Below, in pieces: positions 11,843 through 24,859 of a DNA stretch of 64,000 nucleotides (position 1 is its first letter; each line of letters begins with the position of its first letter). Made by a program: the position numbers and the translations under genes. Source of the stretch: Spodoptera frugiperda (Eukaryota; Arthropoda; Insecta; Lepidoptera; Noctuidae); assembly GCF_023101765.2 (NCBI RefSeq), contig NC_064231.1, positions 8,198,501 through 8,262,500 of the forward strand. The letters are read 5' to 3'. The notes beneath the pieces are model-generated. The model did no database searches and was not told where the DNA came from. It saw only the letters and a list, made by a program, of their open reading frames with translations.

Positions 11843-12909
11843 AAAATTATATCAAATATAGTCATAGTCAAAAATACTATTAGACGAGTAAGTAAATAGT
11901 ACCTAGGTATTGTGAACGCACAATATAATGCCTGTCAGATTTTTCGCAGAAATATTCATCGCTCATCCATTTGGCTTAGAAGTCGTTTAATTTTCGACTT
12001 GTTTTTGTGCTTATAATGTATTTTTGACGTGAGCAAGTACTGAATTAGTTTATTTCTTCTAAGTATTGTTTCTCTACAAGTAATTTCGATGAGGTGAAAG
12101 TTTTAATAGCTTATTATTGAGTGCTCTATACAGTAATTTAGTTTAGAAATTAATAATGGAATTTAGTTGTTTGTTTGAGTTGAAGCTCGGCACGTCAGTG
12201 TGGTCAAGTTTGTTACAAGTGAATTGATTTTCAACAATGTGTTGTTTGTACGTAATACTTAATTACTTCGTGCCTATGATTTGTGAAATATAATTAAATG
12301 AAATATTGTGTCATTTTCAGGAACGGGAAGATGTTTGTCTATTTATTTAATCTATTTATCATGGTCTTCTCAATTAAATGGAGGTGATTTAGCCAGTGCA
12401 ATATCCAACAGCGTTTTTAATTTGCCATTCAGGTTTTGGTAATATATTTTTGAGAAAGATGACAGTTATTTTTGTAAGGTTCCTGAATCAACACTAAAAA
12501 TGATAATTATTATAAGGTAATTGTTGTCAAAGATACTCTGACTGTCTAATACTATAATATTTCTTTTTTGAAAACTGCAGTTACAAATTGCTATGATCGT
12601 TCCTAAACTGACACAAATAAAATAAATACGGGTGACATTATACTCGTACTTCCACACGAACAGCGCCCAAGAATGAGGCCAATTTCGTTGTGGATACAAA
12701 AGCTTAACGTTCAAGAAAACTTGGAAAGCAATTTAGGAGGTATTATTATGTGCCTATACTTTTACACAGTGTCGAAAATTTTCAAACACAAATATTTAAG
12801 TCTTTTGGTAAACTGGTAAACATTGGAGATGGCTTTGTAGGAAGAGCATTGTCGACAGTCCACGGCTAGTCTAGGAACCGTCTCTATATAAGAGGTTTGC
12901 CATTGTCGT

Positions 12910-13175
12910 TTTTTTATGGTAAACGAGTAGACGGATCACCTGATATTAAGCGATGGCCGCTGCCCATGGACACCCAAAATTCCAGATGTGTTACAAGTGC
13001 GTTGCCGGCATTTTCTGGGTTAAGAATTTAAGGGTTGTTGGTGCATCGGAGAGTAGGAAGATTGGGAAGGATAGTAATTCCACTCACACAACGAAACAAC
13101 GCAAACGTTGTTTCTTGTCGGTTTTCTGTTACTCCGATCGAGCCGGCCCACTCATGCCGAAGCATGGCTCTACCA
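12910..13175 (-). mobile_element. LINE-tail retroposon D, near full length
   Basis: From the T-rich/TATGGTAAACGAGTAGACGG end (its 3' poly(A) side) through GTGCGTTGCC, TTTAAGGGTTGTTGG and GTTTTCTGTTACTCCGATCG to GCCGAAGCATGGCTC. Open frames here are compositional. Confidence 0.7.
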
Positions 13176-15091
13176 AAATGTCGGTTTCTCGTTTTCTCTA
13201 TACATGGCAGGCTGTCGGAGATCATGCTTTTAGTCTTCAGATTTACTTGAGAGCGCTGCCGCCTCTATCAACAGTCCCTTAGTCAGTACTGACGATCCAC
13301 TATAGAAGAATAATTTATGACAAAATCTGTAATCAAAGCTACATCTTTTACTAATCTTTATTTAATTATACTATCAATTGATCTCGTTGGCAATCAAAAG
13401 TATTGATTTGTCGTTAAAATTCCTTTCAAAGTTTGGTATTCATTCTTGATGGACAGAAATAGATATCGAACAAACGGAGTGGGTATCGTTTGTCCGGGTC
13501 TATTTTGGAATCATTGTTGGTACTGTAATGAAAGATTGAACAAATTGATTTGGTTATTTAGTTAAATCATTGCAAATAAGTAATCACAATTAAATTCGTT
13601 CAGACAAGTTAATGCTGAGCTTTTCAGAAGTAAAAGTTGGTTAACAAAAACTTCAGTCTACATTTTTATATGGCCTTGGACCCCAAACTAGCATTCCCTC
13701 TATCGTGAGTCCCAGTCTTTTCATGCGTAACTGGTGACTAAATAGCGCTTACATAAGAATTTTGGAAGCTAAAAATAAAAAATCTAAACCGCACAGTTGA
13801 GTCATTGCGAATTCTAGCTAAACAACAACAATTTCCCATGAAATCCAATAATTATAGTTATAGCAGTTTCGACTAGAAGTTAACTTATATTTGAGTCATA
13901 AATCTTAATTCTCTTGTGGCTTTGAAAGGGAAAGTATTTCCCCTAAACTTGTGTTATAAATGAATCATAGTGGGTTTCCCTAACCGGAAAATTTCTCTCT
14001 TGTAGGTAAGTGACGAATCGCCGCGTGGGGCGTTAAATAGTTGATGTCGTGTGGGCGCTGATATATTTTTTACGATTATGGGTTTTATCATCATCGCACC
14101 TAGTTATGTAAAAGGAACGAGCCTATAAACTAAACAAGGTAGATTTGTAGCTGTTAAAAAAATTTACGAATTACTCAATAGTTGTTACATCATACGAAAA
14201 AGGATGACACGGATTTGATAACAAATATTTTTGCGTATTGAGCGTTATGAAGAACTACGGCTCAGACATATATACTTGTTGTCAGTGTTTACTAACTTTA
14301 CCATTGTATAATTCTCCTTTATAGTACGGCATTGCATTTATACCCTTTGTATGGCTCAGCACCTATTATATCAAACAGTAATATAATGAAAAGAGGGCTT
14401 ACTGTACGCATAATACATATCAAAGCCTTTACCTATTCTTCAGGTTAAAAACCCGATGATACTGTTATACAAAACATAAATCAAAAAAGTTTACAATGGG
14501 AATTGTAAAAAGAAAAAAATACAAAAAGCAGTTCCGAAGAAACAAATTTAGCTTCAACAAAAGCTGTACAATGGACGTCGGGATTTTCGGACAATATTAC
14601 ACTGCATAGCTTTAATAATATTGTGTAAAGGAGGGAGTGTAAAAATTCTGGTAAAAAAATAAAGGGAAACGAGGTTGAAAAAGAAGATTGACAGTTGTTT
14701 CTGTGTAGTTATTATGAGGTGCTGAAATTGAGAGAGCTGAGCAAAGTTTTCTTTCTGTTTATGTTTGCCTGGTACTGAAATGTTGGCGGACAATGGAAGT
14801 GTTTCATCACTTGAAAGCTTATTCTTGGAACAACTAATACTTAGAGTGCATGTTGGTATTGGAGGCGGATTAATACTTTCTAGGTGAGCATAGTACGGTG
14901 AGGTGATACTTGGAAAATGTTTCGTTTTACACTGAAGTGTACGTTAATTAATTTTATTGTGAGTTGCACTTACTGAATAGGTGTTTGATGACATGACACA
15001 AGACATTACGTAATGTTATTTCCAGTTATTTTGTGCAGTTTCATAGTAATAATAATTAAATAAGCTAGCTAGTCATCAGCCGCAATTAGTA
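13176..15091. other. AT-rich DNA, nothing firm
   Basis: One 79-codon minus frame (14554-14793) has no domain, codon bias or splice context. Confidence 0.45.
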
Positions 15092-15212
15092 TTTTTTTTA
15101 TGATATAAGTCGGTAAACCAATAGACGAATCACTTGATGGTAAGCAATTGCCGCCGCCCATGGACAGCCGAAACACCAGAGCTACGCCTATGCCATATTT
15201 AAGGGTTGTTGT
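15092..15212 (-). mobile_element. LINE-tail retroposon D, tail half
   Basis: T-run, AAGTCGGTAAACC, TGATGGTAAGCAATTGCCGC, then truncated after TTTAAGGGTTGTTG. Confidence 0.6.
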
Positions 15213-15510
15213 CAGGGTTTTTGGGTAACTGACCACCTATAGTTACGCAAAAAAAAAATCAAAAAGTACATACTAAATCGCGTGGAAGAACATCTTAGCA
15301 TATTTATTCTCATGATATATGTTATCACTTGGATCAAGAACACAGAAACTAGAAAAGTCGAGCGGAGGAAATAGACGAGTGGAAAACTCGGCGGAACGGT
15401 AGCATTGTGAAACTTAGGAATCACGATAAAATGAATATAAATTGCACAGAAGGGAACATCATATTGCATAACTTTTATTTAGGTAGACACCTATATACCA
15501 ACGAGGCAGT

Positions 15511-15798
15511 CAACGTTGCAACGGTGGTCGAGTGGTCGGAAGTGCGACTGCCGGACAAGAGGTCTCAGGTTTGATTCCCAAAGTACTACTGGGCTCATTT
15601 CGGGTTTTCGAAAATTTCTCAGTGGTAGCACAAAGTCTGAAACTGTGCTCAGTATATGGCAATAGGTTCACCCCCTATTACATGAGACTTAGAACACAAA
15701 TGGTGAAAAGTGGGTGTGCAAACGCGTTGTATTGCGGCATTTCTTGCCGTAATGTGCACCTCTGCCTACCCCGGGGCGTAGGCAACAAGGCGTAACCT
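15511..15798 (+). mobile_element. tRNA-derived SINE A, best copy with A and B boxes
   Basis: The head GTGGTCGAGTGGTCGG (A-box region) and GGTTTGATTCCC (B box) mark a tRNA-derived Pol III promoter. The body (GGCAATAGGTTCACCCCCTA, GTAATGTGCACCTCTGCC) ends GGCGTAAC. It resembles the Helicoverpa SINEs known as HzSINE1/HaSE from memory. It is the reference for the partial copies. Confidence 0.75.
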
Positions 15799-16022
15799 CT
15801 ATACAAAATACTCTTTTTATTCTTATCTTAATTACAGTTTCAAGTAACATACCGAATAGCAGAGGGATAATGATTGATATTTTAAAAAATTACAAACTCA
15901 TTAAAAATATTCAGTTAGGTATGGCATTTACAAAACTTTTTTGCCAATGGTTAACAACTTCAGACATGAAAAACAAAACTGCAGTTGGTATGGGGTTCTT
16001 TAAAAAAGGAATGCAAAGGATT

Positions 16023-16125
16023 TTACGGGGTCAGTAACCCCGGGATTGACATTAGCGCTTGTTTCAAACGTCCATAAGCTACGATACTTGCTTTCCGTTT
16101 GCTAGCCGTACATTTACCTCACTAG
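16023..16125 (+). repeat. LINE-type tail fragment
   Basis: GTCAGTAACCCCGGGATTGA and CGTCCATAAGCTACGATACT resemble a widespread moth LINE tail. Class uncertain. Confidence 0.35.
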
Positions 16126-16756
16126 TTTTCGCCAGTTCCAGTTTACAAATATTTTAGAATTCTATATTAAATAAGATTTTAGCTAATACAAAAAAAAAAA
16201 ACAAAAATAAAACTTATGAGTATACAAAAAGTTTCTTTGGGAAAGTTGTATTGTAATCATGAGTAAAATCATGTTTTTAAATATCGGTCACTAATTACCA
16301 GTCACCCTATATATTTAACGTTACACCAGACTACAGTTTCTTCAATCAGCGTTTACAAAGATACAATTTCATACACACTGTGGATTACATAAAGATTTAC
16401 TGTTCAGTGCGGTAATCAAATACCTTACGCTAGCAACCAGTTGCCCAGCCATTAAGGCAATGCCATGCAATATACGAATATTTGCTGCTTCATAAATAAC
16501 GCTTGTTCCTAATAGTTTCTAGATTAGCGTCGTAGTAAAGCTAGCTGTGTATTGATTCCATAATAATTACAGCAGTTACTAATTACCTCTAACCGCGTTG
16601 GACGGCTAATTATAGTGCGTAGTCATTTATAAGCTACGCGTTCCATTAATTGTTATCGACGCTTTTGTTAGGAGTTATTTTGTTCAGTTAATATTATTTA
16701 TGTGAATAAAAAAACTGCCTGAATTTGTTAGATGTTACCTTCACTCTTCTCTATCA

Positions 16757-16957
16757 CTACATAGTATAAAACAAAGTCGCTTTCTCTGTCCCTATGTCCC
16801 TTTGTATGTTTAAATCTTTAAAACTACGCAACGGATTTTGATGCGGTGTTTTATAATAGATAGAAATGATTCAAGAGGAAAGTTTTTATGTGTAATACAT
16901 GCATAATATATCAATATTGTACTCATGCGAAGCTGGGGCGGATCGCTAGTTTTAGAT
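16757..16957 (+). mobile_element. RTE-like retroposon tail
   Basis: Begins ACAAAGTCGCTTTCTCTGTC, contains CTACGCAACGGATTTTGATG and ends GCGAAGCTGGGGCGGATCGC-TAGTT, the usual end of moth RTE-like non-autonomous elements. Confidence 0.55.
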
Positions 16958-17610
16958 ATATTGAAATACAATAAAAATATTCAGGCTAATGTAGCAATGT
17001 GTGAATAGATGTATGTATTAATATTGTCAATGTATACATACCACATTTAGGTATTATATTTTATAGTATACATTAAAATCAGTGTATCAGCGATGTACTA
17101 GATATATTTAACAAAATACACAATGAATATTATTATCTAATTTATGTAATGATGGAATTATATCAGTAGATATGTTATCAGGTTATGTTAGTAACAGCCA
17201 TTAATGCTGTCCCTGTCACATCATTAAAATGATCAATACGTGCTTTTGATTTTGGTTTCACTTGTTACAAATATTATTATAGTAATATATAAAAGTAAAG
17301 TTTCTTAATTCTCTAACTTCGATCACCAAGTTCTCTAAGAATACACACGTAGGTATGTAGATGGTACATTTTATGATGTAGCGTACACTACCTTTCTAAA
17401 CGATTTCCAATCCTGAAGTGCTCGAAATCCAATAATGCTGTATCAGGTTTCGGTCTTCAAATCCCTTATGCAAGTGCATTTGTTACTGATGATGCTATTT
17501 TCAAAAACCGTTTACCATCAGACAGCTCGTAAGCTTTGTTGCCTCAGTAAGTGGTACTTACGTATACAAAATATGATATACATGTACCTTAATGATAATT
17601 ATTTTCAATT

Positions 17611-17843
17611 TAACCTGATGATAAGCAATCGGCGCCTCCCATAGACACCTGACATACCAGAGGTGATACATGTGCGTTGCCGGCGTTTTGGGCGGGTTAG
17701 GAATTTGAGGATTGTTGGGATTTGGGGATTGGGGAGGGGGTTAATTGGGGCGACAAGAAACAATGCAAGCGTTGTTTCACGTCGGTTTTCTGTGAGGCCG
17801 TGATATCACTCCGGTCGAGCCAGCCCATTTGTGGCGAAGCATT
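17611..17843 (-). mobile_element. LINE-tail retroposon D, copy lacking poly(A) end
   Basis: From CTGATGATAAGCAATCGGCG to CGTTGTTTCACGTCGGTTTT and ATCACTCCGGTCGAGCC. The 3' end is missing. Confidence 0.65.
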
Positions 17844-18308
17844 AAACACTCATCATCTTGTAAGACTATTCACGACACAATATAGTCCAGTAGTTATATT
17901 ATCACTAGCCAGGCAACACGTTTAAGACGTTTCACATTTAACACCGCCACGCTAAAGTCGCTAAACATTGTAAATATATACACAGAGTCGTGACTCGTGA
18001 CGTTGTGCTCTAATGTGTCACGGAATAACGCTAAAGGTCGTTTTGTTACGCGGGACGTGCAATCTCGCTGAGAGCTAACACTCCGACGTATCATACAATA
18101 AAACTGCGAGCCACTTCGCAAGTACTCCATTTGTTATTTAACAAGGTATTTGTCAAGCACGTGCCTCTTGGATTGACGGGACTAATGTAAGAGAGTGGAC
18201 CGAGGATGTGTGATTGTAAAAGGTGCAACAATTTTCATTTTTCACGTATGTCGTTTGGTCATTGACCCTTTATAAGTTGGTGTAGGTACTGCAAACAGAT
18301 ACCTATCT

Positions 18309-18609
18309 TTTTTATGTTATAAGCCAGTAAACGAGCAGACGGATCACCTGATGGTAAGTTATCGCCATCGCCCATGGACATCAGAAACACCAGAGGCGTT
18401 ACAAGTGCGTTATCGGCCTTTGGGGGTTAGAAATTTAAGGGTTGTACGGAAATCGGCGATTGGGAAGATTGAGAAGGGGGATAATTAAGCCTTTGGTAAC
18501 CTCATTCACATAACGAAACACAATGAAAGCATTGTTTCGCGTCGGTTTTCTGAGAGGTCTGTGACCTCAGATCACTCCAGTCGAACCGGCCTAATTGTAC
18601 CGAAGCATA
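18309..18609 (-). mobile_element. LINE-tail retroposon D, near full length
   Basis: TTTTTTATGTTATAAGCCAG, CAGACGGATCACCTGATGGT, then the GCATTGTTTCGCGTCGGTTT and CCAGTCGAACCGGCC blocks. Confidence 0.7.
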
Positions 18610-19138
18610 AATAAATATATATATAAAACTCTTCTTCTAAAATCTACTTTCTCAATTTCCAGCGTTGATGTAAACGGACTTAAAAAAACCACAGTTGTTA
18701 TGTTTTACTAAAAATAAAAGACATATTATGTAATGCTGAAAAATAATTTGACTAGAAAGACGTGATCCCTTTTTCCTAAACAAATTAGGGTTTAAAATTG
18801 AAATATAGTAAGGTACAAATTCATGATTGTGCTTGATTACCTTTTCTGAATATAGATTTTAGACGTGTCTCGCTTACGACAGATTTTAGCTTTCTATCAA
18901 CAGAATTTCAAGGTACTATTCGTACAAATGAGATTTGACTAGAACTGTCATGAATTAAGTTATTGTAGAAACATATTCGTAACTCGGTAACTCGTAAATT
19001 AAGATGTTCATTTCTGAACGAATTTAACTACCTACTACAAAATTTATTTTGACAAAATTTTCGGAATAACTAAAACAATAGGTTTACATGTGATTCATAT
19101 CATTTGCGTCCAAAAATACTTACTGTCTGAATAGCAAA

Positions 19139-19232
19139 GAAATTTAATGAATACTTAAACTATTACTAAGTAGCGATTTTGTTCTAAAAACAAGTGCTAA
19201 GGACTGAGTTAAAGACTCTGATTACGGCGGAC
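19139..19232. mobile_element. MITE-2, copy 2
   Basis: TTTAATGAATACTTAAACTA... to ...GACTCTGATTACGGCGG; the left tip is decayed. Confidence 0.5.
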
Positions 19233-19689
19233 ACTATTATTATGCTAAATGATACCTAATAAATGATTGAATTTAAACTTAAAGGTCTTTGTATATTCAC
19301 AGAACGTGATTAGTCACTTGAAATATCAATATAAATTGATAATTAAATTACTCAGTTTATAAATTAATTAATTCAACACAAACTTCCCATTGACCCTTCT
19401 ATGAAGTACATCATATTTTCATTAACAATAATTTGAGTGCCTGAATCAATACCTCTCAATAATAAACACGTTACTGAATATTACCTTCAAATATTCATTG
19501 TTAATTGATTTGACTGTGTTTGTGTATTAATTGTTAGTATCTTTTATGTCAAAATGTTATTCATCATCAATGGCCTGTGAGAATCCACTACTGGACCATG
19601 GGTCTTATCTACAAAAGTGGGGTTTGATATCACATTTTAAAAGGAGTAGGTTTCTGTTAAATATGACTACATGTGTAATTACCCTTCCT

Positions 19690-20005
19690 TTAGGTCTCAT
19701 TATCATCATCATAATCAACATCTTTTAAAAGGCTACTGCTGACCAAAGTCCTCTTCTCATACGGAGAAGGTTTAAGTATTAATTACCAGACAATGATAGC
19801 TTAATGCGGGTTGGGGATTTCAAACTTATAAGTAGAAATTGAAAGCAGGGTTCCTCATGATGTTTTCCTTCACCGTTCGTCAGTGTCTTAGAAAGTACTT
19901 ACTCGGGAAAAGTCACATTGGTAGTTTGCCGTTAGTAGGTTACGAACCGTCACCCTTTCGTATGAACCGGGCGTCTTAAACCTGCTGGCCACCACCTCAT
20001 TTTTT
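19690..20005 (-). mobile_element. tRNA-like SINE F
   Basis: Read on the minus strand: head GGTGGTGGCCAGCAGGTTTA and B-box-like GGTTCGTAACC, body with GTGAAGGAAAACATCATGAG and AATCCCCAACCCGCATTAAG, ending in a (GAT)n-like tail (TCATTATCATCATCATAATC on plus). Confidence 0.5.
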
Positions 20006-20802
20006 ACTTTAGGTCTTAGTTAACTTGACACCCGTTTGTGTACAGTAGGAGTGGTATTCAACTCTTCCATCACACTCGTCAACACATGACCAAAACGTTA
20101 TTGGTTATTATTACAAATACAAATGGTGGTCATCAAAGATGATTGCGTAAGATTATGATGAGGAATATTCGCGGGGATCATATTTTTGTTTCCTTTTCCT
20201 TATTATTAAGTACATGAAATATTTGGTCGTGTTACCGTTTTTCCTGTCTTCTGTAATATTTTCGAGTATTTTGTCAAGTTGACGGCTGAAGTGATATTGT
20301 GTTGCTTTTTGTTTTAATTCAAGGTGACTTTCAAGTGTGGCTTGTGGTCTTTTAGTGAATGTGCCTCGATTTTTATAATGATTTGTTGTTTATTTTCCTT
20401 CTTTTATTACATCGGTTGTTTAATAGACATCTACGAGTGTCATACGATAAGGAAACCTCAGAGTCTTAAACTAGAAATAGGTAAATGTAAATGTTATGTC
20501 AACAGTAAGTGTATGCAAAATACAAGTTAAACATACCGTACTAGTTGTGAAACTGCTAGGAGAATTCATATTTCACTCTATGTTACCTTAGTAAAGATTT
20601 TGATGTGGAATGTTTCATATGTATATGGCACTTTATAAACAACTTTATACAAATATATAAGGTTTTCTTAAATTATCTGCCACGTTTTTAATGGGAAGTA
20701 GTATTTTTATTGAAAACTAGCTAATTCAATTTGAGAACATAAAGATTTTAAATAAAGATTGACTCTACTCTGCATAAAGTTGCTCAAAATACGCGCTATG
20801 TT

Positions 20803-20890
20803 ATTCACTGTTTTTGCCGCTTTGTCAACAAACAATTGATAGCAATTGTATTCATTGACGAAGCGACAGAAACAGTGAAAGAGATAGCTT
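20803..20890. mobile_element. Small palindromic MITE
   Basis: Arms TTCACTGTTTTTGCCGCTTT and AAGCGACAGAAACAGTGAA pair around ACAATTGATAGCAATTGT. Confidence 0.5.
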
Positions 20891-21478
20891 TTTCATAACA
20901 AACTCTTATGTAAATTTTTATGTATTAAAACCACATATCAATCATAATCAATAAAGCCGTGGCAGCTACTTTTAAAGCTCTTTATATAAATGAAAACAAA
21001 TCACTGTTTACAAACATTTTGCTATATATGTATATCTGCTTATATGGTACAAACCATTCAAATATTTCCCCAAAATTCCTTCAGTCGATAAACCTGAACG
21101 CTCGCTTCGTGAATATTATTTCACTTGAGTACACATTTCTCTATACCTTACGAACACAAAATGATTTTCTGAAAGGAAAAACGTAAAAACTAATGTAAGG
21201 ACTAGATATGGAATAAATGGAGCTTTTTATAAAGATTTTCCACGGCCTCGTGTGTTGAGTCTTCGCAGTTGCGATGGTTGAGCAAGGGGTCGTGATCACG
21301 TGAATCACTAAAGGAGATAGTGTCTTTAAAAAATAAATAAGATTTTTCGAAAATATCGTAGAATTAGCAGGGCGTCTGTAAGTGAAAACAGAGTTAGTTA
21401 ATTTACGGGACTTATAACATAACTGTTATAAGGTAGGTATAACATTCAGAAGGTCAACCTTATCGGCGATAAAAAATA

Positions 21479-21629
21479 CCTTTTTTTTTGAGTATGGAAA
21501 ATCATCCTATGACTTCTCCCATATTGGGCGAGGCGAGAAGGAGTGTTACGCTTACTTAAAAACCACCCCGTTCCTACACCTGCTTTCTCAGCCAGAGCCC
21601 CGGTAACCCGATAAGCAATTCGCCGCATT
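21479..21629 (-). mobile_element. Poly(A)-tailed SINE, copy 3
   Basis: T10 run, then ATCATCCTATGACTTCTCCC, GGAGTGTTACGCTTACT, ACCACCCCGTTCCTAC and GAGCCCCGGTAACCCG. Confidence 0.65.
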
Positions 21630-21927
21630 AAAAGTACCTATGTTTATATGTATGTATGTAGGTACGATACATTTCATAAAGCTTTACTTGCCTCCGTAGT
21701 GTGTAAGATAAAAGGTACACTGTCATCATTAATCATCATTACAATAAGCCCTTAAACGTCACGTGGACATGTCTCCACAATGAGTGATCGGATTCATCTC
21801 TTACAATCAGTCATCATTTTGTCTTGTTAAAGGATTAAAGACTGAAAATGTTATAATACTTTGGAATATTGTAAATAGGTCAATAAATTGTGGAGCAAAA
21901 ATTTACTTATCTTGTTTTAAAGTTGCT

Positions 21928-22159
21928 GCTTTATATTAAAGATTTTTGAAATAACTGTCACACGTTTGGGTATCTAAAAAAAATAAACTTTATGAGTTTA
22001 TTCATTACTTTTTTTATGAGACATGCCGGTAATCGAGCAGACGTAGGTATGCTCATGTCGTTTTAAAGTTAGAATGCTTTAGATTAAAGATTCTTTCAAA
22101 TGACTGTCACACGTTTGGGTATCTAAAAAAAATAAACTTTATGAGTTTATTCATTACTT
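21928..22159 (+). repeat. Direct duplication with an identical 56-bp core
   Basis: 21955-22010 and 22104-22159 are identical by eye (CTGTCACACGTTTGGG ... TTCATTACTT), period 149 bp. A fragment of LINE-tail D (22011-22045) lies between. Confidence 0.8.
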
Positions 22160-22167
22160 ACTTTACT

Positions 22168-22290
22168 AACCGCCGTACTCAGAGTCATTTAATGGTTATT
22201 TAACACAGTCCTTAGCAATTGTTTTGGAACAAATCGTTACTAAAGAATAGTTTAAGTAATCATTAAATGTCTCTGAGTGCGTCAGTAAGC
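22168..22290. mobile_element. MITE-2, copy 3 (well preserved)
   Basis: GCCGTACTCAGAGTCATTTA at left pairs with AAATGTCTCTGAGTGCG at right; the inner stem is TTAGCAATTGTTTTGG/CGTTACTAAAG. Confidence 0.65.
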
Positions 22291-23534
22291 ACTTAAGTAG
22301 TCACCTTGTATCTTACTTGCTAGTCATTAAGACTTTAATTTTACGCAATTGGCAGTCAGTCCGACTGATCAGCCAATAAGTCAATAGTGGTTATCTAACT
22401 TCCTACAGGTACCTAAACAACCAAAATTAGACCTTAAAAATCTATCTTCATTCTCAGAAATACGACCTTTTACTACTACAAACTTTTTGTATACCTACCG
22501 TTGTTAGAAAATGACCTAATGTTGGCCCAATTTACTTGATGACTGTCCATTATGGAAACACGAAGGAACTTATGAGACTAGACAAGTAGTAATGGAATCT
22601 TGCATCTTTGTATTCCTTGCATACGTTCGTGGTGTGTTGGAAAAGCTTGTTTCCTGGATAATATTTTGTTCTGGAAAGAGATATATGCAATAGCATACAT
22701 TCTCTTTAAAAATATTAGACTGTTTGGTGTTCTGAAACCGGCAAAACGACAAATTAAAAATGTTATGTACATAAATCATCGCATCGTACTTTAAGAGTAG
22801 AGGGAAGGCTTTTTTTGGTGTAATTTGGACAGGTTTACTTTTAGAGCTAATATTTAATTTGGTACCTAAAAACCACGAGTTTGGTATCTACCAAACATTA
22901 TTGTATGTTCTCAAATGAAACTTGTTCTATATACAAAGTATCTTTGTATGATTTCAAACAAACATAGAAGAGACACATAGTTACAAATTCTCGTTCGAAA
23001 GGTTTAGAAACAAAATTCTCTATATTATTGGTCTTGAAACATTTCGTCAACAGAACTATATAAAACTTGACAAAACACCTTTTGTCACATCTCGTAGGGT
23101 TTCCAGAACAAAGATGAAAGACGAATACCTAGGTAAGCTTGACAATATTACTTGGAAACTTTGCAAATATTCGGATTCCGTTTCTCGTTCACGAACTAAA
23201 GCTGGAAATACTTCGGAACCAGAGTAAATAAGTACGTATCGCGATGTAAAATTCTTTCTATCATTCGTTTTATTTTGTGTACAGACACTCCAAGTATCTC
23301 CCCTTTTGGGTAAACAACACACCCGTTCGTTACAAACAATTTCCACAAGGAGTCACGCTGCGTCTTAACTTATGATCTTTATCTATTATACCTTCATATT
23401 TACTTTATTAAATGTCAGCTTATAATAGACCATATTTACGGCCAGTGGGAGGTCCTGTCGTGTTTGTTTCTACCAATACCATTTGACCGTAATTGCCTTT
23501 AGAGTATTTTCTTTATACCCATGTATGATAACTG
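22291..23534. other. Non-repeat DNA, no gene recognised
   Basis: Overlapping short frames on both strands at 22570-22794 and one at 23056-23346 look compositional. Confidence 0.4.
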
Positions 23535-23763
23535 TGGGCTTCTCGCGAAACTTTCTGCCTCGCACAGCAAAACTGTGGAATGAGTTGTCGTCTGCGGTAT
23601 TTCCGAACTGACATTCAAACCTTCAAGAAAAGAGTATACTCCTTTTTAAAAGGCCGGCAACGCAACTGTGACTCCTTTGGTGTTGCGGGTGTCCATGGGC
23701 AACGCTGATCGCTTACCATCAGGTGACTCGTCTGCTCGTTTGCCTCCTATTCCATAAAAAAAG
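23535..23763 (+). mobile_element. 3' end of a jockey-like LINE, broken
   Basis: Encodes NFLPRTAKLWNELSSAVF then a stop; after a frameshift it continues TFKKRVYSFLKGRQRN and GVAGVHG. This is the C-terminus of a moth LINE ORF2. The 3' UTR TGATCGCTTACCATCAGGTG...CTCGTTTGCCTCC ends in an A-run. This tail is shared by the retroposon D family. Confidence 0.75.
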
Positions 23764-24401
23764 GATAGAGAAGACTCAGCCAAAGTAATCTTATACAACC
23801 TTTTCTCCAAGCTACTCTAATGGCTTTTAAATTTTACCTATAAATCCTGAAATGTATGTCGGAATTTGTCTAATGACGAGGATCATAAGTTTGTGTTTCA
23901 AGCGTCTTGTTGAGAATCCATAATTAAATGTTCGTTCCGCAATTATATTTATATGTAAGATCTTTAAATGAAAAACATTGAAGTATACAAGACAAAGCTG
24001 TCAGAACATGTCGTGGATGTGAAGTAATTAGAAAAGGAAACGTGCGACATTTAATTCTAATTAAATGTACACATGACTACAAATTCTGCTATACAAACCA
24101 GTTTATCGTGGTCTCGCTTTGTATGATCTGTTCGTACACAAGACTGTCAGTTTATACCGGTTTTGCACTGCTTAGTGTGTAGCTGTGTATGTTACCTACG
24201 CACTCAAATTAGAATTATTCTCCTCAAGTTAATTAAGCTGCTTAATTTTAAATTGTTGTCGGTTACGTTGGGTGTTACATGGTTTTTGAATGAATGTTTT
24301 CAATTAAATGGTTTGTAAGGAAAACATACACCTTTTCAAAGCGGCTCATTGTTTAGAGGTCTGAATTGCCATGACAAATATACCACAAAACGTTAATAGA
24401 G

Positions 24402-24527
24402 AAAAGCTCTACTAGTTTCAAGTCATAGAGGGACTCTTCATCATGAGCAGCGTGCGCTGACGCGATGACGTCACCCAGCCTACGGAGAACGTAGACAATT
24501 TAGTATATCTCACGATAGATATTATCA
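24402..24527. mobile_element. MITE-3, copy 3
   Basis: CTCTACTAGTTTCAAGTCAT, GGGACTCTTCATCATGAGCA, to ATTTAGTATATCTCACGATA. Confidence 0.55.
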
Positions 24528-24859
24528 AAATACGACAAACATGTGCTTCATTGCCTGGTCATACTAACTAGTTGGAATTTCGCACGAACATTATATCTTC
24601 AAAAAATAAAACAAATTAAAGACAACAATGCCTCTCATACTGTGTATAAGATACACATTTATTATTTACTAACCTAAAGAAAATACCAAGCTAAACGAAA
24701 ACTATTATTCAATAATAATATCTCCTCGTTATTTTTTCAAATAACTTTCTTTGTATTTTATAGGACTTTACAAATACAAAGAAACAATTTATTTTTGTTT
24801 GGCTACAAATATTTTCTCTAAAAGTGGGTAGGTACGCAAAATAATTTCGTTGAAGCGGC

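Noticed and set aside
12953..13282. Three overlapping open frames of 65-109 codons
   Set aside because: They lie on retroposon D, whose GC-richer body opens several frames in every copy.
15511..15610. tRNA gene
   Set aside because: A and B boxes belong to a SINE head; the acceptor stem does not close and a SINE body follows. The same holds near 32560, 39580, 48790 and 53400.
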